NCBI GenBank assembly: GCA_008973525.1
Contig: WACJ01000526.1
Coordinates: forward strand, 1,488,001-1,552,000
Length of the DNA: 64,000 nucleotides
DNA from: Stenopsyche tienmushanensis
Taxonomy: Eukaryota > Arthropoda > Insecta > Trichoptera > Stenopsychidae
Reading direction: 5' to 3'
The notes under the pieces: generated by a model
The model's database searches: none
What the model was told of the DNA's origin: nothing
What the model saw: only the letters and a program-made list of their open reading frames with translations
Program-made: the position numbers and the translations under genes
Part shown: positions 37,083 through 47,771 of the stretch, in pieces
Position numbering within the stretch: position 1 is the stretch's first letter
Layout: each line of letters begins with the position of its first letter

Positions 37083-37716
37083 ACACGTACTCTGATTACA
37101 ACAACTCTTTTCTCTAAAATAATCCCAAATAATCAACAACAAAATCAAATGCACGACAATAACTAACTCCCCCAACGAAAGCGGTGGCAAAAGCATAAGT
37201 ATACCTATGGTACTTACATCGTATTTCGTAGACTCGTACGTTACTACGTTAAATACAATCTCATAACAACTAGATTGACATAATCATAAACATTACACAT
37301 GACAACTTATTGTCTATACAACGAGTTTTCAACACAAAAACTTGTCTTTTATACGACGAGTTTTCAACACAAAATCTTTTCACTTGTTCAATATAACTCA
37401 ACTGCTTGTTTATTTGATTTTTCTCTTATTTACTATACACTCACATTATTGCCCTTAATTACACTTGCTTTTTCACCAATTAATTACATTTACACTTAAC
37501 GTTTACACCCGCCAGATCTTCTGCGCGGCGGCTGCAGCTGAAGCCCTTTTGGAAGGCTTGTGCTGCATCCCCGGTGACATCGTCTTCGTTGCTCCCGCGT
37601 TGTCTCTGCTTCCATAGTTAGGCGCGGGGTTGGTCTGGAGTTAGCGACCTCCCCGAGTGGCCCAACTTGTCTTCTTGCGAACAACGTAATGATAGTTCGC
37701 CTTCAGTGGATGTCGA

Positions 37717-37797
37717 CGTCCTCGATGTTGACGTCCTCGATGTTGATGTCCTCGATGTTGACATCCTTGATGTTGATGTCCTCGATGTTGATGTCCT
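37717..37797. repeat. 15-bp minisatellite just after the primer site
   Basis: About five copies of GTCCTCGATGTTGAY in tandem. Because the unit is a multiple of three, frames stay open: on the element's sense (-) strand one frame begins MPKRRTSTSRTSTSR and another repeats R/G-H-Q-H, and the + strand gives repeated VDVLD. The position, some 50-130 nt downstream of the primer site, is where gag normally starts. I see no gag homology. Confidence 0.85.
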
Positions 37798-37828
37798 TCT
37801 CTTCGGCATAGCCGACGTTCAGCCGTGG

Positions 37829-37845
37829 ATCCAACTTCTGACACC
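37829..37845 (-). other. primer binding site, tRNA-Leu type
   Basis: The - strand sequence TGGTGTCAGAAGTTGG lies 2 nt inside the right LTR. It is the complement of CCAACTTCTGACACCA, close to the 3' end of animal tRNA-Leu (…CCCACTTCTGACACCA). It supports minus orientation of the element. Confidence 0.8.
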
Positions 37846-37847
37846 AG

Positions 37848-38648
37848 TGTAACGTGGTAGCAACCCCTCAGCCGAATATCGGGGCCCAGTTATCTTCATC
37901 GCGCCGGTTCTGCACTCCTCTTCTTTCAAGCAGCAGCAGCAACCCCTCTGTTAAGCGACGGTATTCTCAAGAAACGTGAGTTTCCGATGACCCACGACTG
38001 CCCCGAATGAGATTCGCAACGTCGGCGAGAAGGACTCCCAGAAGGTGGTGGTGAAGGAGGAAGAGATGCGATGGAATGCATGGGGAACGGGAGCGATTGA
38101 TGTATTTCAAAAACGATGTCTTCTTATAACTAATTTATTTTCTACACTTATATTAGGTGCTGTTACAAGACGTAAAAGTTCTTAAGATTGTCAATGGTGC
38201 AACTTAATGTTGAACTTAGAACAAAGACTTAACACAAAGACTTAACTCTAAAAAATCTTAAACTAACTAACACTACTGCTTAGGACTAAAGCTTAAACCT
38301 AACTGATCGTCATTTAATTCGGAAGGATGGCGTAAGCCAAATCATATTTGTTGATGTTATTAGACAAATATGATTCGACTTGAATCAAAGACCGGCATCG
38401 GCAATATTTGAATCGATTTAAACATAACAAATCGAGGCGGTTTAAAATCAAAGCTGGGACACACAGATGGATGGAAATCACAGATGTGACGAAATTGAGT
38501 TGGTGTAAACAAAATTAAATGCGCATCGCCCTTATTTCTGACGAATTACGCTTTAACCTTGATATGGACGTTCTAAAGTGTGCCGTTGGTCGAAAATCAT
38601 TACTCCTTTTTCCCGAAATTTTCTCTTGATTTTCCCCCACGTTACACT
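37848..38648 (-). repeat. LTR (5' LTR in element orientation)
   Basis: 799 bp (801 with the terminal ct), nearly identical to 35,391-36,191. The ends TGTAACGTGG and CCACGTTACA form a 10-bp inverted repeat. The following four bases are ATAT, as before the other LTR. Confidence 0.92.
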
Positions 38649-38740
38649 ATATTACACAAATACGGCTTCATCTTTTGACTAACTTTTTCTGTTCAAAATA
38701 ATATCTAAGAGCTCAGAAGTTTCTTGTAAGAACGTACGAT

Positions 38741-38842
38741 ACAATCTACATAAAACGTTTCTATATAAAATCTATATAAAAATCTATATAAAAATTTATA
38801 TAAAACCTATATAAAAAAAAAATAATCTATATAAAAATTTTC
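38741..38842 (+). repeat. CTATATAAAAAT-type simple repeat
   Basis: About eight degenerate copies of a 10-13 bp unit (ctatataaaa followed by 0-3 bases). A simple sequence in an intron; the TATA-like matches in it should not be read as promoters. Confidence 0.8.
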
Positions 38843-38849
38843 AAAATTA

Positions 38850-40045
38850 TTATCGGTAATGTATGTGATTTTAAAAAGCTTTTGTAGCTCAATATGAAAA
38901 ATGATAGATAACATTGAAAAGATTTCTATCGAGCATTTTTAGACGCGTATCGTCCTCTTCGATCTAATTATAATATATAAACGCCTCTCGCGTTCTGCTA
39001 GGCTACATGCTTACAAAATTTCTTCAATCCTCTTCGTTCGTACCGCCTCCATCATTTGATGATAATTCGATTCCATTCGAAATTCTTCCCGTCGATTCTC
39101 TGTAATGTGCTCGATGATTACAAACAAGGCCGAAATTTAATATGCTTAAGCGAATGGAAAATTTAACACATGAAAATATTCCCCTCGGCTTTGGATGCCT
39201 AAAAATGAAATTTATACGCTCATTTAATTATCCGAAGGGCTAGCGGTGATTTAATACCATTTCAATGGTTCAAAATCATAAAAAGTTAATTGGCTTATAT
39301 GGCGAGTAGGTTTTTCATACTGAGACGGAGATGAAACGTAACCATGTAAATAAAAGAAAGGAGATTGGGTGGATCGTCCGTTGATAAAACCTACTTGTAC
39401 TTCTCTTGCTAAATTTTCAAATATTCATTAAGGACCCAAAAATAAAAAATAAAAAATTCTTGACTATTTCTTAAGTGAAATGGAATACTTGTTTGTATAT
39501 GCTGTCATAATCAGGGCCTTTTGGAAGAATATTTTAGAATGAAAAAAATTCAAATGAAAAATAATCATATGAGCAACTGAGTTTCAACAGCATCGAAGAC
39601 AAACCTTAAAGTTATTCACACTCCTATTTAATAAAATATTCAAAATGGAGGAATTTATTAAAATGAAGCCAATAATTTTATCTCTGATAAAATCTACGTT
39701 TTCATAATCTTTATGTCTGCAACTATAAGGAGATTTTAGCAAGAAATTCATAAAACATAACTTATTTCGTGGAATTGATATAATTCTTAAGCCTCTGCTA
39801 ATAGATTGAAACGAATTTACGATGCCTACAAAAAAGATTACTGTAGGAATTCTTTCTTATGTAATAACAAGCCTTGAAGCGACAGTTATTCCCGTTGATC
39901 ACGATCTATTCTATCCGTTATGTCCACATGATTAAAGAGTGTCTTTTACTCTCACCATCTTCCGGCTCGCAATCTTCGTATGCACCACAATGGGCGTTTC
40001 GAGTCGTGGGGTAGTCCGAGGTAGTTCTTAGGCTGAAGGACCTCG
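38850..40045. other. NOS1AP intron, nothing assigned
   Basis: AT-rich, no frame above chance length and no recognised repeat until 40,050. Confidence 0.45.
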
Positions 40046-40049
40046 ACGA

Positions 40050-40375
40050 AAAGGACGGGGGCGCCCGCCCCTAAGTATCGACGGGGCTCCGCAACCTCGA
40101 TACGGACTCGCAGCATACGACGGAATCCTTATTTTATCTCTAGGGGGCTCTTTATCTCCGACCGCTCATCCGACAACATCGAAAAGGATGAATCCTCAAA
40201 AAGAGAGGGTAACAATTAAAACATTATGAACTTTAATAATTCAATTTATTTACCATTTGATACTGATACGGCGACAATCTAGAGGCAGAGGCTTTCAGAT
40301 TTGAATTTAACGCGAAATTTACTCGAAATTAAACATGATGGCGGCAAATGAAGTTTACACGCCAACAATAAGACA
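40050..40375 (-). repeat. LTR-like repeat C, copy 1
   Basis: Shares about 325 bp with 46,808-47,131, including ACTCGCAGCATACGACGGAA, then TTTATCTCCGACCGCTCATC, then ATTTACCATTTGATACTGAT. Read on the - strand it would begin TGTTGGCGTG and contains AATAAATTGAATTATT, which suits an LTR with a polyadenylation signal. No internal region or second LTR lies nearby, so it is probably a solo LTR or a fragment. Confidence 0.6.
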
Positions 40376-40479
40376 TGACTAGTACGCAAGTCTCCCCAGA
40401 GAAAATAGACAGTCTGTTCATCTTGCAACCCACAGGATTTACCACCATGACTTGCGGCAGCATCCGGCGGGTGCAAACC

Positions 40480-41635
40480 CTGAACAACATAAAAATATAC
40501 TCGCTTTAAGGATCAAATATCATTTATTATGTCATCAGGGAGTAACAAAGTTTCTCACTGGTGACATAATTAAAGAATCCTGTTAAGTAAATCCATTAGT
40601 ATGACTATTATTCCGGGGTATTTCTAACGTCTAAGAATATTCGCCTAGAATAGCAAGAGCTGCCGATCCACGCTAGGGGATGTAAATCTCTTTTGATTAT
40701 GCATATGTGATTTAAGGGCGACCGTGCGTTGTCCGCCAATCTCGAATATCCTGGCAAATTTCCCGTGAAATTACATTTCCCTTGAGAAATTGTTTCCCCC
40801 AATCATTATTATTCACACCATGAAGCAATTTGGGGAAATCGTTTTGCACACTTTTTGCTACCCCCATCGCCCTCGTGCGCCATCAACCCCTTTCGCAGCT
40901 CTTTTATTCGGCGATCGCAGAAATCTGAGATAATTTTCTCATTTAGAATGACCCAATTTCGTCACTGCTCCACTGTCAATCACGAAAGATGTCCAATTTT
41001 TGAGAATAAATATTATATCGGGATATCTGATGAGACTCCTCGAAATCGGCGCCTTCTTGCGAATTTGCTTTTGTTGCGCTTAACAATAGCATCTCATCTT
41101 TGGTCGAGAAATATATAATTGCTTCCATGATTACTTCAAACTAGAAATAATAAGAAAAATTTCATAAGAGCAACAAACCAATTTATTAAATTATTACACA
41201 AATTGCTTGAAACGTAACAACGTTCTATAATAATACAATTTACATAAGCAAAGTATGACACAAGTATTTATTTTTTTATTTATGATTAAGCATTAGAGTG
41301 AATTCTGATACAAACTGAAGAAAATTATTCATCCTGGTCAATATCTATGCTGCAAAGATTCCATTTCTTCCTTCTTTTCTAATTTAAAATATGAGAGTTA
41401 TGAGTAGGAATTTTTACAGATGACACCCTAATATTATAACTACGCACTGTTTTTTGCATAGAGAATCTTTAGTTTCGAAAACATTACTAGCAGCACTAAA
41501 ACCTGTACTAGATCAAGTTATAAATATGGTGAATTCATAAAATCAAAATCTTTAAAAACATGCATTTTAAAAAAAAATTATCAACTAGGGGTAAAGTTTT
41601 ATGTCGATTCATAGAACTTAAGAATTAATTGTTAA
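40480..41635. other. NOS1AP intron, nothing assigned
   Basis: Frames at 40,608-40,802 (-) and 40,855-41,118 (+) have no recognised content. The region is bounded by repeat C and the hAT cluster. Confidence 0.4.
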
Positions 41636-41637
41636 TC

Positions 41638-42330
41638 TTTTTTCAAAATGAAGGTGAAGATTTTGTAAATTGGTATGCGAATGTGGCACATTTAGCAGAT
41701 ATTTTTAATTATTTAAATAGAGTTAATACAAGCATTCAAGAAAAAAACTAAAATTTTTGACATCCATTAACAAAATAACAGGATTTCGGAAAAAAATAAC
41801 TCTTTGGAAAAATCGAATAATAGAAAAAAAAGGCAGATATGTTTCCTTCACTTAACGAAAACATTCACGAGGGAATTATTTCCGCAATATAAGAACATGT
41901 AACCTTATTGGAAGAATAGATTGTACATTATTTTCCTTTCTTATATATAGAAAATTATGACTGGATAAGAAATCCATTTGCTACGATTAATATATAATTT
42001 TCATACGCCAAAGAAGAAGAATTAGTCTCATTAGCGACTGTTCGAACTCTATTAAATTTTCCGAAATAACCATGGAGGACTTTTGGATTTCTGTCCAAGA
42101 GGAATATTCAGCTCTTCGCACGAAGACACTGATAATTTTGTTACAGTTTTCGACATCATTTTTGTGTGAGCTTGGTTTCTTAACAATAATTAATATAAAA
42201 ACTAATAAACGAGAAATACTTACGAATTTAGACGAAGAATCGAGTGTAGCTATATCAAATATTTGACCTAATATTTTTGATATCTGCAAAAGCCAACAAG
42301 CCCAGATATCACATTAATTGATTTTTTATT
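41638..42330 (+). pseudogene. hAT transposase remnant 1 (ZBED5/FAM200-like)
   Basis: The + strand follows the C-terminal half of a hAT transposase through several frameshifts. In order: AHLADIFNYLNRVNTSIQEK (41,680-41,740), ENYDWIRNPFA (about 41,950-41,985), EEELVSL, then the frame 42,072-42,266 with DFWISVQEEYSALRTK and FLCELGFLTIINIKTNKR, which is the hAT dimerisation region (usual: ...YLCESGFSALTYIKTK.RNRL). Broken by stops at several places. It lies in an intron of the host gene, on the same strand. A second remnant of the same group follows directly. Confidence 0.75.
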
Positions 42331-42394
42331 ATTGTGTTAAGCAAGGACAACATTTTGGGTGGATAAAGAGAGATAAATGCCCATTTCGTCCTAC

Positions 42395-42935
42395 TAGAAC
42401 ATTTTTTGGATGAGAAATGGATGAGTAAACTCGCATATATGGTGGAAATATTAAGTCTACTTAATGACCTTAACCTTTCTCTCCGAAGGCTTTGTATACA
42501 TATTTTTAAGCTGAAAAATAAGGTCGATACATTTAAAAGTAAACTGGTTTTTTGGGATTGTCGCGTACAAGAAGAGGATTAAAAAATGTTTCCACTTTTG
42601 CGAGAATTTTTAATTGCTGCTGACGTCAACAGGAAAGGTGTTTTAAATGTAATAAATCAATACTTTAATGCATTGGTACTAAATTTGAATCAATATTATC
42701 CCGAAAATGAGGATCCTCGTAAAAAAAATCTTTGGATTAATAATCTCTTCATAGAGGACATCATTTTATGTACTTTTTCGAGTAGAGAAAAAGAACAATC
42801 AATAGAGTTGTCTTCGGATGCCACTATGATATCCAGATACAACAGATACAATAAATAACCATTTTTATTTCAGTCCGCGATATTTTTACCTTTTTTTAGT
42901 GGTCCGCAAGAGTAAAAAAGTTACGAAACACTGGT
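42395..42935 (+). pseudogene. hAT transposase remnant 2 with 3' end
   Basis: Starts in LDEKWMSKLAYMVEILSLLN, then DLNLSLRR and KLKNKVDTFKSKLVFWDCRV (the K.DAF..KL.FW..R stretch of ZBED-type hAT proteins). After a stop it continues in the frame 42,586-42,858: MFPLLREFLIAADVN, then YYPENEDPRKKNLWINNLF. It ends in TTACGAAACACTG at about 42,920-42,932, read as the right hAT inverted repeat (CAGTGTTTCGTAA on the - strand). The left end was not found; it may be under remnant 1. Confidence 0.75.
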
Positions 42936-43019
42936 TTAGAATCTCCAAATTAAGCAAAACAAGATCTTGATTTAAAATTACTATTATATGTATATTACTT
43001 ATGAATATTTTTTAGAAAT

Positions 43020-43620
43020 AACTTCTTCAATAAGTAACGTCCAAACAATAGCATTTGGCTTACAAGGTAATTTAAATTAATATAATCCTTAGAAGATATT
43101 CTTGCAAATAAAGATAAGCAAAAAAGCAATTTATATTGAAATAAATGATTTAAAGATAATTAATTTACAAGCTAAAGCTTTGCGAGCCTAAAATTATATT
43201 TTTTTCCATTGGAGATATTAAAACTGTTCAAACACAATAACTAATGATGTTTAATGGTTTACGACATTTTCAGGAAAAATGTATCAAACAAATTCAAGCA
43301 ATTATTTTAAATACAAATATTGCAGGAATTGAATTTGCTAAGATTATGTCAAGTTACATCGACATCATCTTTAGTTTATTTATAGGTTCCCAACCTCTTC
43401 TTTATGGATCTCTTATAAAAGAATTACTTTCTTCATAGATCTCCTAATATTTTTCTCTATAATATATAATACAATATAAAATATATACGGAAACATTCTA
43501 AATCTTTATAACTGTATAATATAATTTGAAAACAGAAAAATGTATCATGAACCCCCAATAGACCTTTTGAAACTTCTATAAATTCCAAAGATCCTGGATC
43601 ACGTCGGGAACCTCCGATTT
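43020..43620. other. further hAT-like debris, uncertain
   Basis: The stretch 43,425-43,460 (ttactttcttcatagatctc) resembles 61,895-61,915 at the left end of the hAT element there. A 64-codon frame at 43,244-43,438 ends just there. I read this as the 3' part of another hAT copy, but cannot delimit it. Confidence 0.35.
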
Positions 43621-43624
43621 ATAT

Positions 43625-44827
43625 GAACAGCAATACACATTCTTCGTATAATATAACGATTATTGAAGCAAAATTATTAAATACAGCCGTACATTTTTAA
43701 TACAAACTATAAACATGCAGAAAATTGTATATAAACCATTTTAATCTTTGTATTCATAATCTGATATTATCTCTAACTCTCTTTCTTTATAAATGTCTTT
43801 GATAAATTTTCTCTTTAATTTTGATACTTTGCATATATTTTTTATTTTTTGGGAAAATCAACCGATTTATGCTAAATTCTCAATTTGTGTCAATTTAGTT
43901 TTTGACATAGAATCAATATTCAGAATCCCCCTTGCATCATTCTTTCAATTTTTATTAAGCGTATTACACATAAAAGTCGTCAAATAATTTTGAACTGAAA
44001 TTGAATTTAAAAAAATCACCATTCTAAATAATCGTGGATTTATTTTGCATTAAATTAATGTGAGAAAATGTCTTTAGTTCCATCTTAATATTTTTAGTAA
44101 CTGTATCAGAAATTAAATAGGCTACATAATTTTTATTCATATTGAATTTATGAAAAATATTAAAAATGCATCACTTATGAAAGTTCAAAATGCCTAAACC
44201 GAAAATTTTCTGGCTGATTAGTGAAAATTTGTAGTAAAATTATTTCTCATAATACAGATATAATGACAGGCTATCTTGGTCAATATCGTAAGTGAAATAT
44301 GATATCATAAAGACGATAGTTTTGGTTTCCAATTAATTCATCAAGCAAGCAAGCTACTGAAATCGAGATCCTAAATATGTATTATATTTCATTTTCATAA
44401 ACTTTGGCTATGGATTGAAGATTAATTCCGAGTGAGACATGTATCAGCTTTTAACAGTATCAGTATATATAAAAACTATTCCACTTGAATCAAATTATTA
44501 AATATTTAAATATACCTTTAGCACTGTTACAATACATACAATCGATGTTGAAGTCACGTAAGGTTTCTCTATCTCGTTTATGAACCATCTTAACATAGAT
44601 TAGAATATTGATACCATGTTTTATACAATAAAAAATATTCACAAGGCAAGCCTTGAAGCCATTTATTGGCTCTCTGAAGTATTTATTCGCATTCAAAATA
44701 TATTGCCTAAGACATCGTCTATTAAGTAAAAGTTAATTTTTAGCTCAAAAAATGCTCTTGTTATAAAAAGTTTGCTTCTAAACTAGACAAGTCTTTATAA
44801 GTAAATAACTAGATTTATTTCTTTCAG
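43625..44827. other. NOS1AP intron, right end
   Basis: AT-rich, no recognised feature other than the pyrimidine-rich acceptor tttctttcag at its end. Confidence 0.5.
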
Positions 44828-44920
44828 TACGAGTTCAAGGCGGAGGGCGTCAAAAAACGGAAGGTCACCATTCAAATATCCGTCGAGGGAGTTCGAGTCA
44901 CCCTCAAACGGAAGAAAAGG
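44828..44920 (+). CDS. NOS1AP: NOS1AP-type adaptor, PTB exon b
   Basis: A 93-bp exon (31 codons), phase 0 at both ends, with acceptor tttctttcag and donor gtaggt. It reads YEFKAEGVKKRKVTIQISVE and then GVRVTLKRKKR. Human NOS1AP has YEFKAKNIKKKKVSIMVSVD and GVKVILKKKKKKK at this place, so this is the third to fourth PTB strand with the basic loop. The following intron is only 175 bp, against 11.8 and 9.7 kb for its neighbours. A good match, with several substitutions relative to most insect and vertebrate versions (E for K, R for K). Confidence 0.95.
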
Positions 44921-45095
44921 GTAGGTTGAACAAAATTAAGTTATGATAACTTCATCTCCGCATTAAAATTTATAAATAAGTGTCACGGCTCGGACCGGCG
45001 CTAAAATACACACTTACAAAATTGAGTCGAGATTAAATTATCATTAAGGCGTCTTTCAAACTTTCATATTTATTTATTTCGATTTTGACTTGCAG

Positions 45096-45272
45096 AGAAA
45101 ACTCATGAAGATCCACGACCTGGAGAGCGATTCGCTTCAGTTGATGCATCATCCGATCTATAGGATATTTTATGTATCTCATGACAGTAGCGATTTGAAG
45201 ATATTCTCCTACATAACGAGGGATAACATAAGCAGCGTTTTCAACTGTAACGTTTTCAAGACGAACAAAAAG
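45096..45272 (+). CDS. NOS1AP: NOS1AP-type adaptor, PTB exon c
   Basis: A 177-bp exon (59 codons), phase 0 at both ends; acceptor gacttgcag, donor gtaag. It begins [16 protein letters not shown] and continues [39 protein letters not shown] and TNKK. The [24 protein letters not shown] block is the hallmark of NOS1AP PTB domains. The segment before it differs from the usual short W.WDE linker: here it is [10 protein letters not shown], with no Trp. The reverse-strand 101-codon frame over this exon is a shadow. Confidence 0.96.
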
Positions 45273-46010
45273 GTAAGAATATATATTGCATTTTAAAAAA
45301 TTGGTTCGAATATTTGATGAACTGCCATTGAATGCCATTCATACTGACATCTATACACATAAATAAAAATAAAATACTTAAAACTATTCTACAATATTAC
45401 AATGGCGTACAATGGCAAAACACAATAAATCTTTATTAGACTCCTAAAATAAATTAACATTTAAGGCAGTTTAATAAGAAATATATAAAATTATATATTT
45501 TATTAATAATTTTGATCAATAGATGTCAGGATAGAAGCGATTGAATATTTTTTCTTGAAGTATTACACTTATCTATGTTATTATTTTACTACATTATAGA
45601 CAAACCATTTTTGCGTGCAAATATTACATTTTAAATAGCGCTCTTTAATGTTGATAAATAAACGAACTCTTGGTTCGTCTGTTGCAAATGAAAATGTCAC
45701 TTTTATGCTCCCAATGAAATTATATGCCAGAAACTAGATTTATGAAAGAATATATCTAGTCATTGCCATATTTCTCTGAATTCTATGTTTACACCTCTGT
45801 GAACACTGCGCTTATTACTCTGAGCAAAATAAACAACATAGTTTTCGCCGAGAGATTTGCGTTCCGAAGGCCGTTTTTTACTAGATCAAATAATGTTCAA
45901 TAAAAATAATCACATTGTTAAGATTTTCATTGATTCCAAATATTAAATTGCCTTTCTAAAAATGTTTTGAACGTGTTTTTTTTTGCATGATTTGTGTTAT
46001 CAACTCTCTC
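45273..46010. other. NOS1AP intron, left part
   Basis: AT-rich, no gene or repeat recognised. The intron runs to 54,970. Confidence 0.5.
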
Positions 46011-46017
46011 CTAATAC

Positions 46018-46770
46018 AGCGTACTCTCGATTATCCGGTATGCAGATTATCCATGCCTGAACAATATTATTTTTTATAATAAAAAAATGTTTTTATATAA
46101 CTGTGAGATGCACACAACAATATGAATAAAATACTAAAAAAACATGTTGATACTCGGATAATGAAACAATTACCGAACAGTACATCAGATGTTATATACA
46201 TAGGTCAAGCTTAAAGAAACAAAACTCTTCAAAGCGACAAGGATGATGCTTGTGTCTTAAATATCAAAATAAATGCCTGTCGTTACACGAGACAGATATC
46301 ATGACGAGTGTAAGATTGTGAAAAAGGACCCGGGGCGATAAGAGACTGGAAACGCACCAGGAACTCATAAAATGAAACTTTTGATCGATTGGAAATGGGT
46401 TTAAGAAGTGCATGACTTAAAAAAATAATGGATTGTCACAGAGAGCAGTATTATCATGCCCATTCTCATCCGAACGAAAGCATATTGAAAACAAACGATG
46501 GACTTATGGTTGCAAAATGTTTGCCCCCTAATATGACATCTTTAATCCAGCCTATGGACCAAGGCGTTATAGCATCAATGAAACATTTTTATCGTCACAG
46601 TCTTCTTAAAACTCTTGCTGAGGAAGATGACAACTTGATCATTTTCGGGAGGGGGGGGGGGAAATACGATATTGGATGCTCCATACAGAATTACACAACC
46701 TCATGGAGAAAGATTCTTGGAAACAGATCAATGCGTTCTGAGGAGATTGAAATGATGTAAATGAAATATG
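46018..46770 (+). mobile_element. Tigger/pogo-type element remnant, copy 2
   Basis: Begins with a pogo/Tigger-like terminal sequence, CAGCGTACTCTCGATTATCC, and holds a decayed transposase. The frame 46,428-46,760 reads SHPNESILKTNDGLMVAKCL, PPNMTSLIQPMDQGVIASMK, HFYRHSLLKTLAEEDD, and then TTSWRKILGN, all typical of the C-terminal half of the Tigger DDE transposase. A run of ten G (46,652-46,661) probably marks a frameshift or a repeat-length error. The right terminal repeat was not found. Homologous debris is at 2,135 and 29,095. Confidence 0.8.
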
Positions 46771-46807
46771 TGGATTATTGCAAAATTTAAAATGTTTTGA
46801 AAACGTG

Positions 46808-47131
46808 TACCTCGACGAAAATGACGGTGGTGCCCGCCCCTAAGTGTCGACGGGGATCCGCAGCCTCGACACGAACTCGCAGCATACGACGGAATCCTTA
46901 TTTTACCACGGTAAAAAGGCTCTTTATCTCCGACCGCTCATCCGACAACACCGAAAAAGATGAATCCTCAAAAAGAGAGCGAAACAATTAAAACATTGTG
47001 GACTTTAATAATCTAATTTATTTACCATTTGATACTGATACAGCCACGATCACGAGGCAGAAGCTTCTAGATGATGTGAATGTAGCGCGAAATTAACACA
47101 TGATTGCAAATAAAGTTTGCACACCAACAAT
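46808..47131 (-). repeat. LTR-like repeat C, copy 2
   Basis: Same family as 40,050-40,375, with about 15% divergence by eye. It directly follows the Tigger remnant. Orientation - is inferred from TGTTGGTGTG at its right end and a polyadenylation-like AATAAATTAG on the - strand. The + strand 64-codon frame 46,797-46,991 is not a gene. Confidence 0.6.
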
Positions 47132-47134
47132 TAT

Positions 47135-47560
47135 CGTAGTTGAATTATGCTGAGGTTATAGAAAAATAATACATTTATGGCAAAAATTTCTAGAATCGTT
47201 TCCTTGGGCGTCGGTACACATTATAATCGAGAAAAATGCCCTAAAAATAGAAGTATTAAATTAAAATAAAGTGATGAAATAAAGTACAAATTAAAACGCC
47301 ATATGGTTTCGGCTTGGGTTACAAATAAGAGTAGAATTTTTTGATTCGGGCTGTGCAAACAATTTGCCCAGCATCGAATTACTTGTAATTAAGCTAACCT
47401 AATTTAATTGATTCGTCAATTAAAACGTTCGTTAAACAACATCACGTTATAGATTAATAAATATGGCATTAGCACTTAGCCTTTACATTAAATTAATAAC
47501 GGCATAATATTGGCGGGATCAAAGAGTATTCGCATATTTAGTAAAAAAAAGTTCAAATTA
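47135..47560. other. intron, nothing assigned
   Basis: No frame or repeat recognised. Confidence 0.4.
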
Positions 47561-47564
47561 TTAT

Positions 47565-47771
47565 AAAAATTATTCAATAAATATTCCCATGAATTTTACA
47601 GACCTTCGATCCGTTTTTTTTGTAGAAATTTTCCGGCTTAGAAGCAAAAAATGATTTTAAATTCACTTCCACTGCTTGAATTGTTTTCTCTCTCAGGCTG
47701 TGCTCCATGGATCTGAAAATATGGAAATCCATCAGGGTAAATTTTAGTAAATAAGGAGGATGTAGGAACAC
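47565..47771 (-). pseudogene. mariner transposase C-terminal remnant (-)
   Basis: The - strand reads MFLHPPYLLKFTLMDFHIFR, then SMEHSLREKTIQAV and FFASKPENFYKKNG. This matches the mariner end HPPYSPDLAPTDYHLFRSMQ, but the third catalytic Asp region is altered: the DLAP stretch is KFTL, and MDF stands for TDY. The rest of the gene is absent. Another mariner, of a different subgroup and opposite orientation, starts 150 bp to the right. Confidence 0.75.

Larger units (their letters stand above)
35391..38648 (-). mobile_element. non-autonomous LTR retrotransposon, nearly intact
   Basis: Two direct repeats of 799 bp (801 counting a terminal ct) flank 1.66 kb of internal DNA. Orientation is -, shown by a primer binding site just inside the right LTR (TGGTGTCAGAAGTTGG on the - strand, complementary to a tRNA-Leu 3' end) and a polypurine tract (GTCGGGGGG) just inside the left LTR. 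The flanking 4-mer ATAT is duplicated if LTRs are read AGTGTAAC...GTTACA, a 4-bp duplication being usual for Ty3/gypsy-type integrases. The internal region has no gag, protease, reverse transcriptase or integrase frame, so the element depends on a relative, in the manner of LARD/TRIM elements. It inserted beside a mariner end within a NOS1AP intron. Confidence 0.9.

Noticed and set aside
37717..37797. Regularly spaced repeats resembling a small CRISPR array
   Set aside because: Units are contiguous without spacers, and the genome is eukaryotic; it is a minisatellite.
37829..37847. tRNA-Leu gene fragment
   Set aside because: Only the last 16 or so bases of tRNA-Leu are present in the complement, next to an LTR; this is a primer binding site.
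37618..37852. Four overlapping frames of 60-67 codons on both strands
   Set aside because: All result from a 15-bp tandem repeat whose length is a multiple of three; no gag or other homology is visible.
38741..38842. Series of TATATAAA boxes as promoter cluster
   Set aside because: They are units of a simple tandem repeat in an intron, with no gene start following.
46797..46991. 64-codon + strand frame after the Tigger remnant
   Set aside because: It lies in repeat C, which occurs again at 40,050 without this frame.
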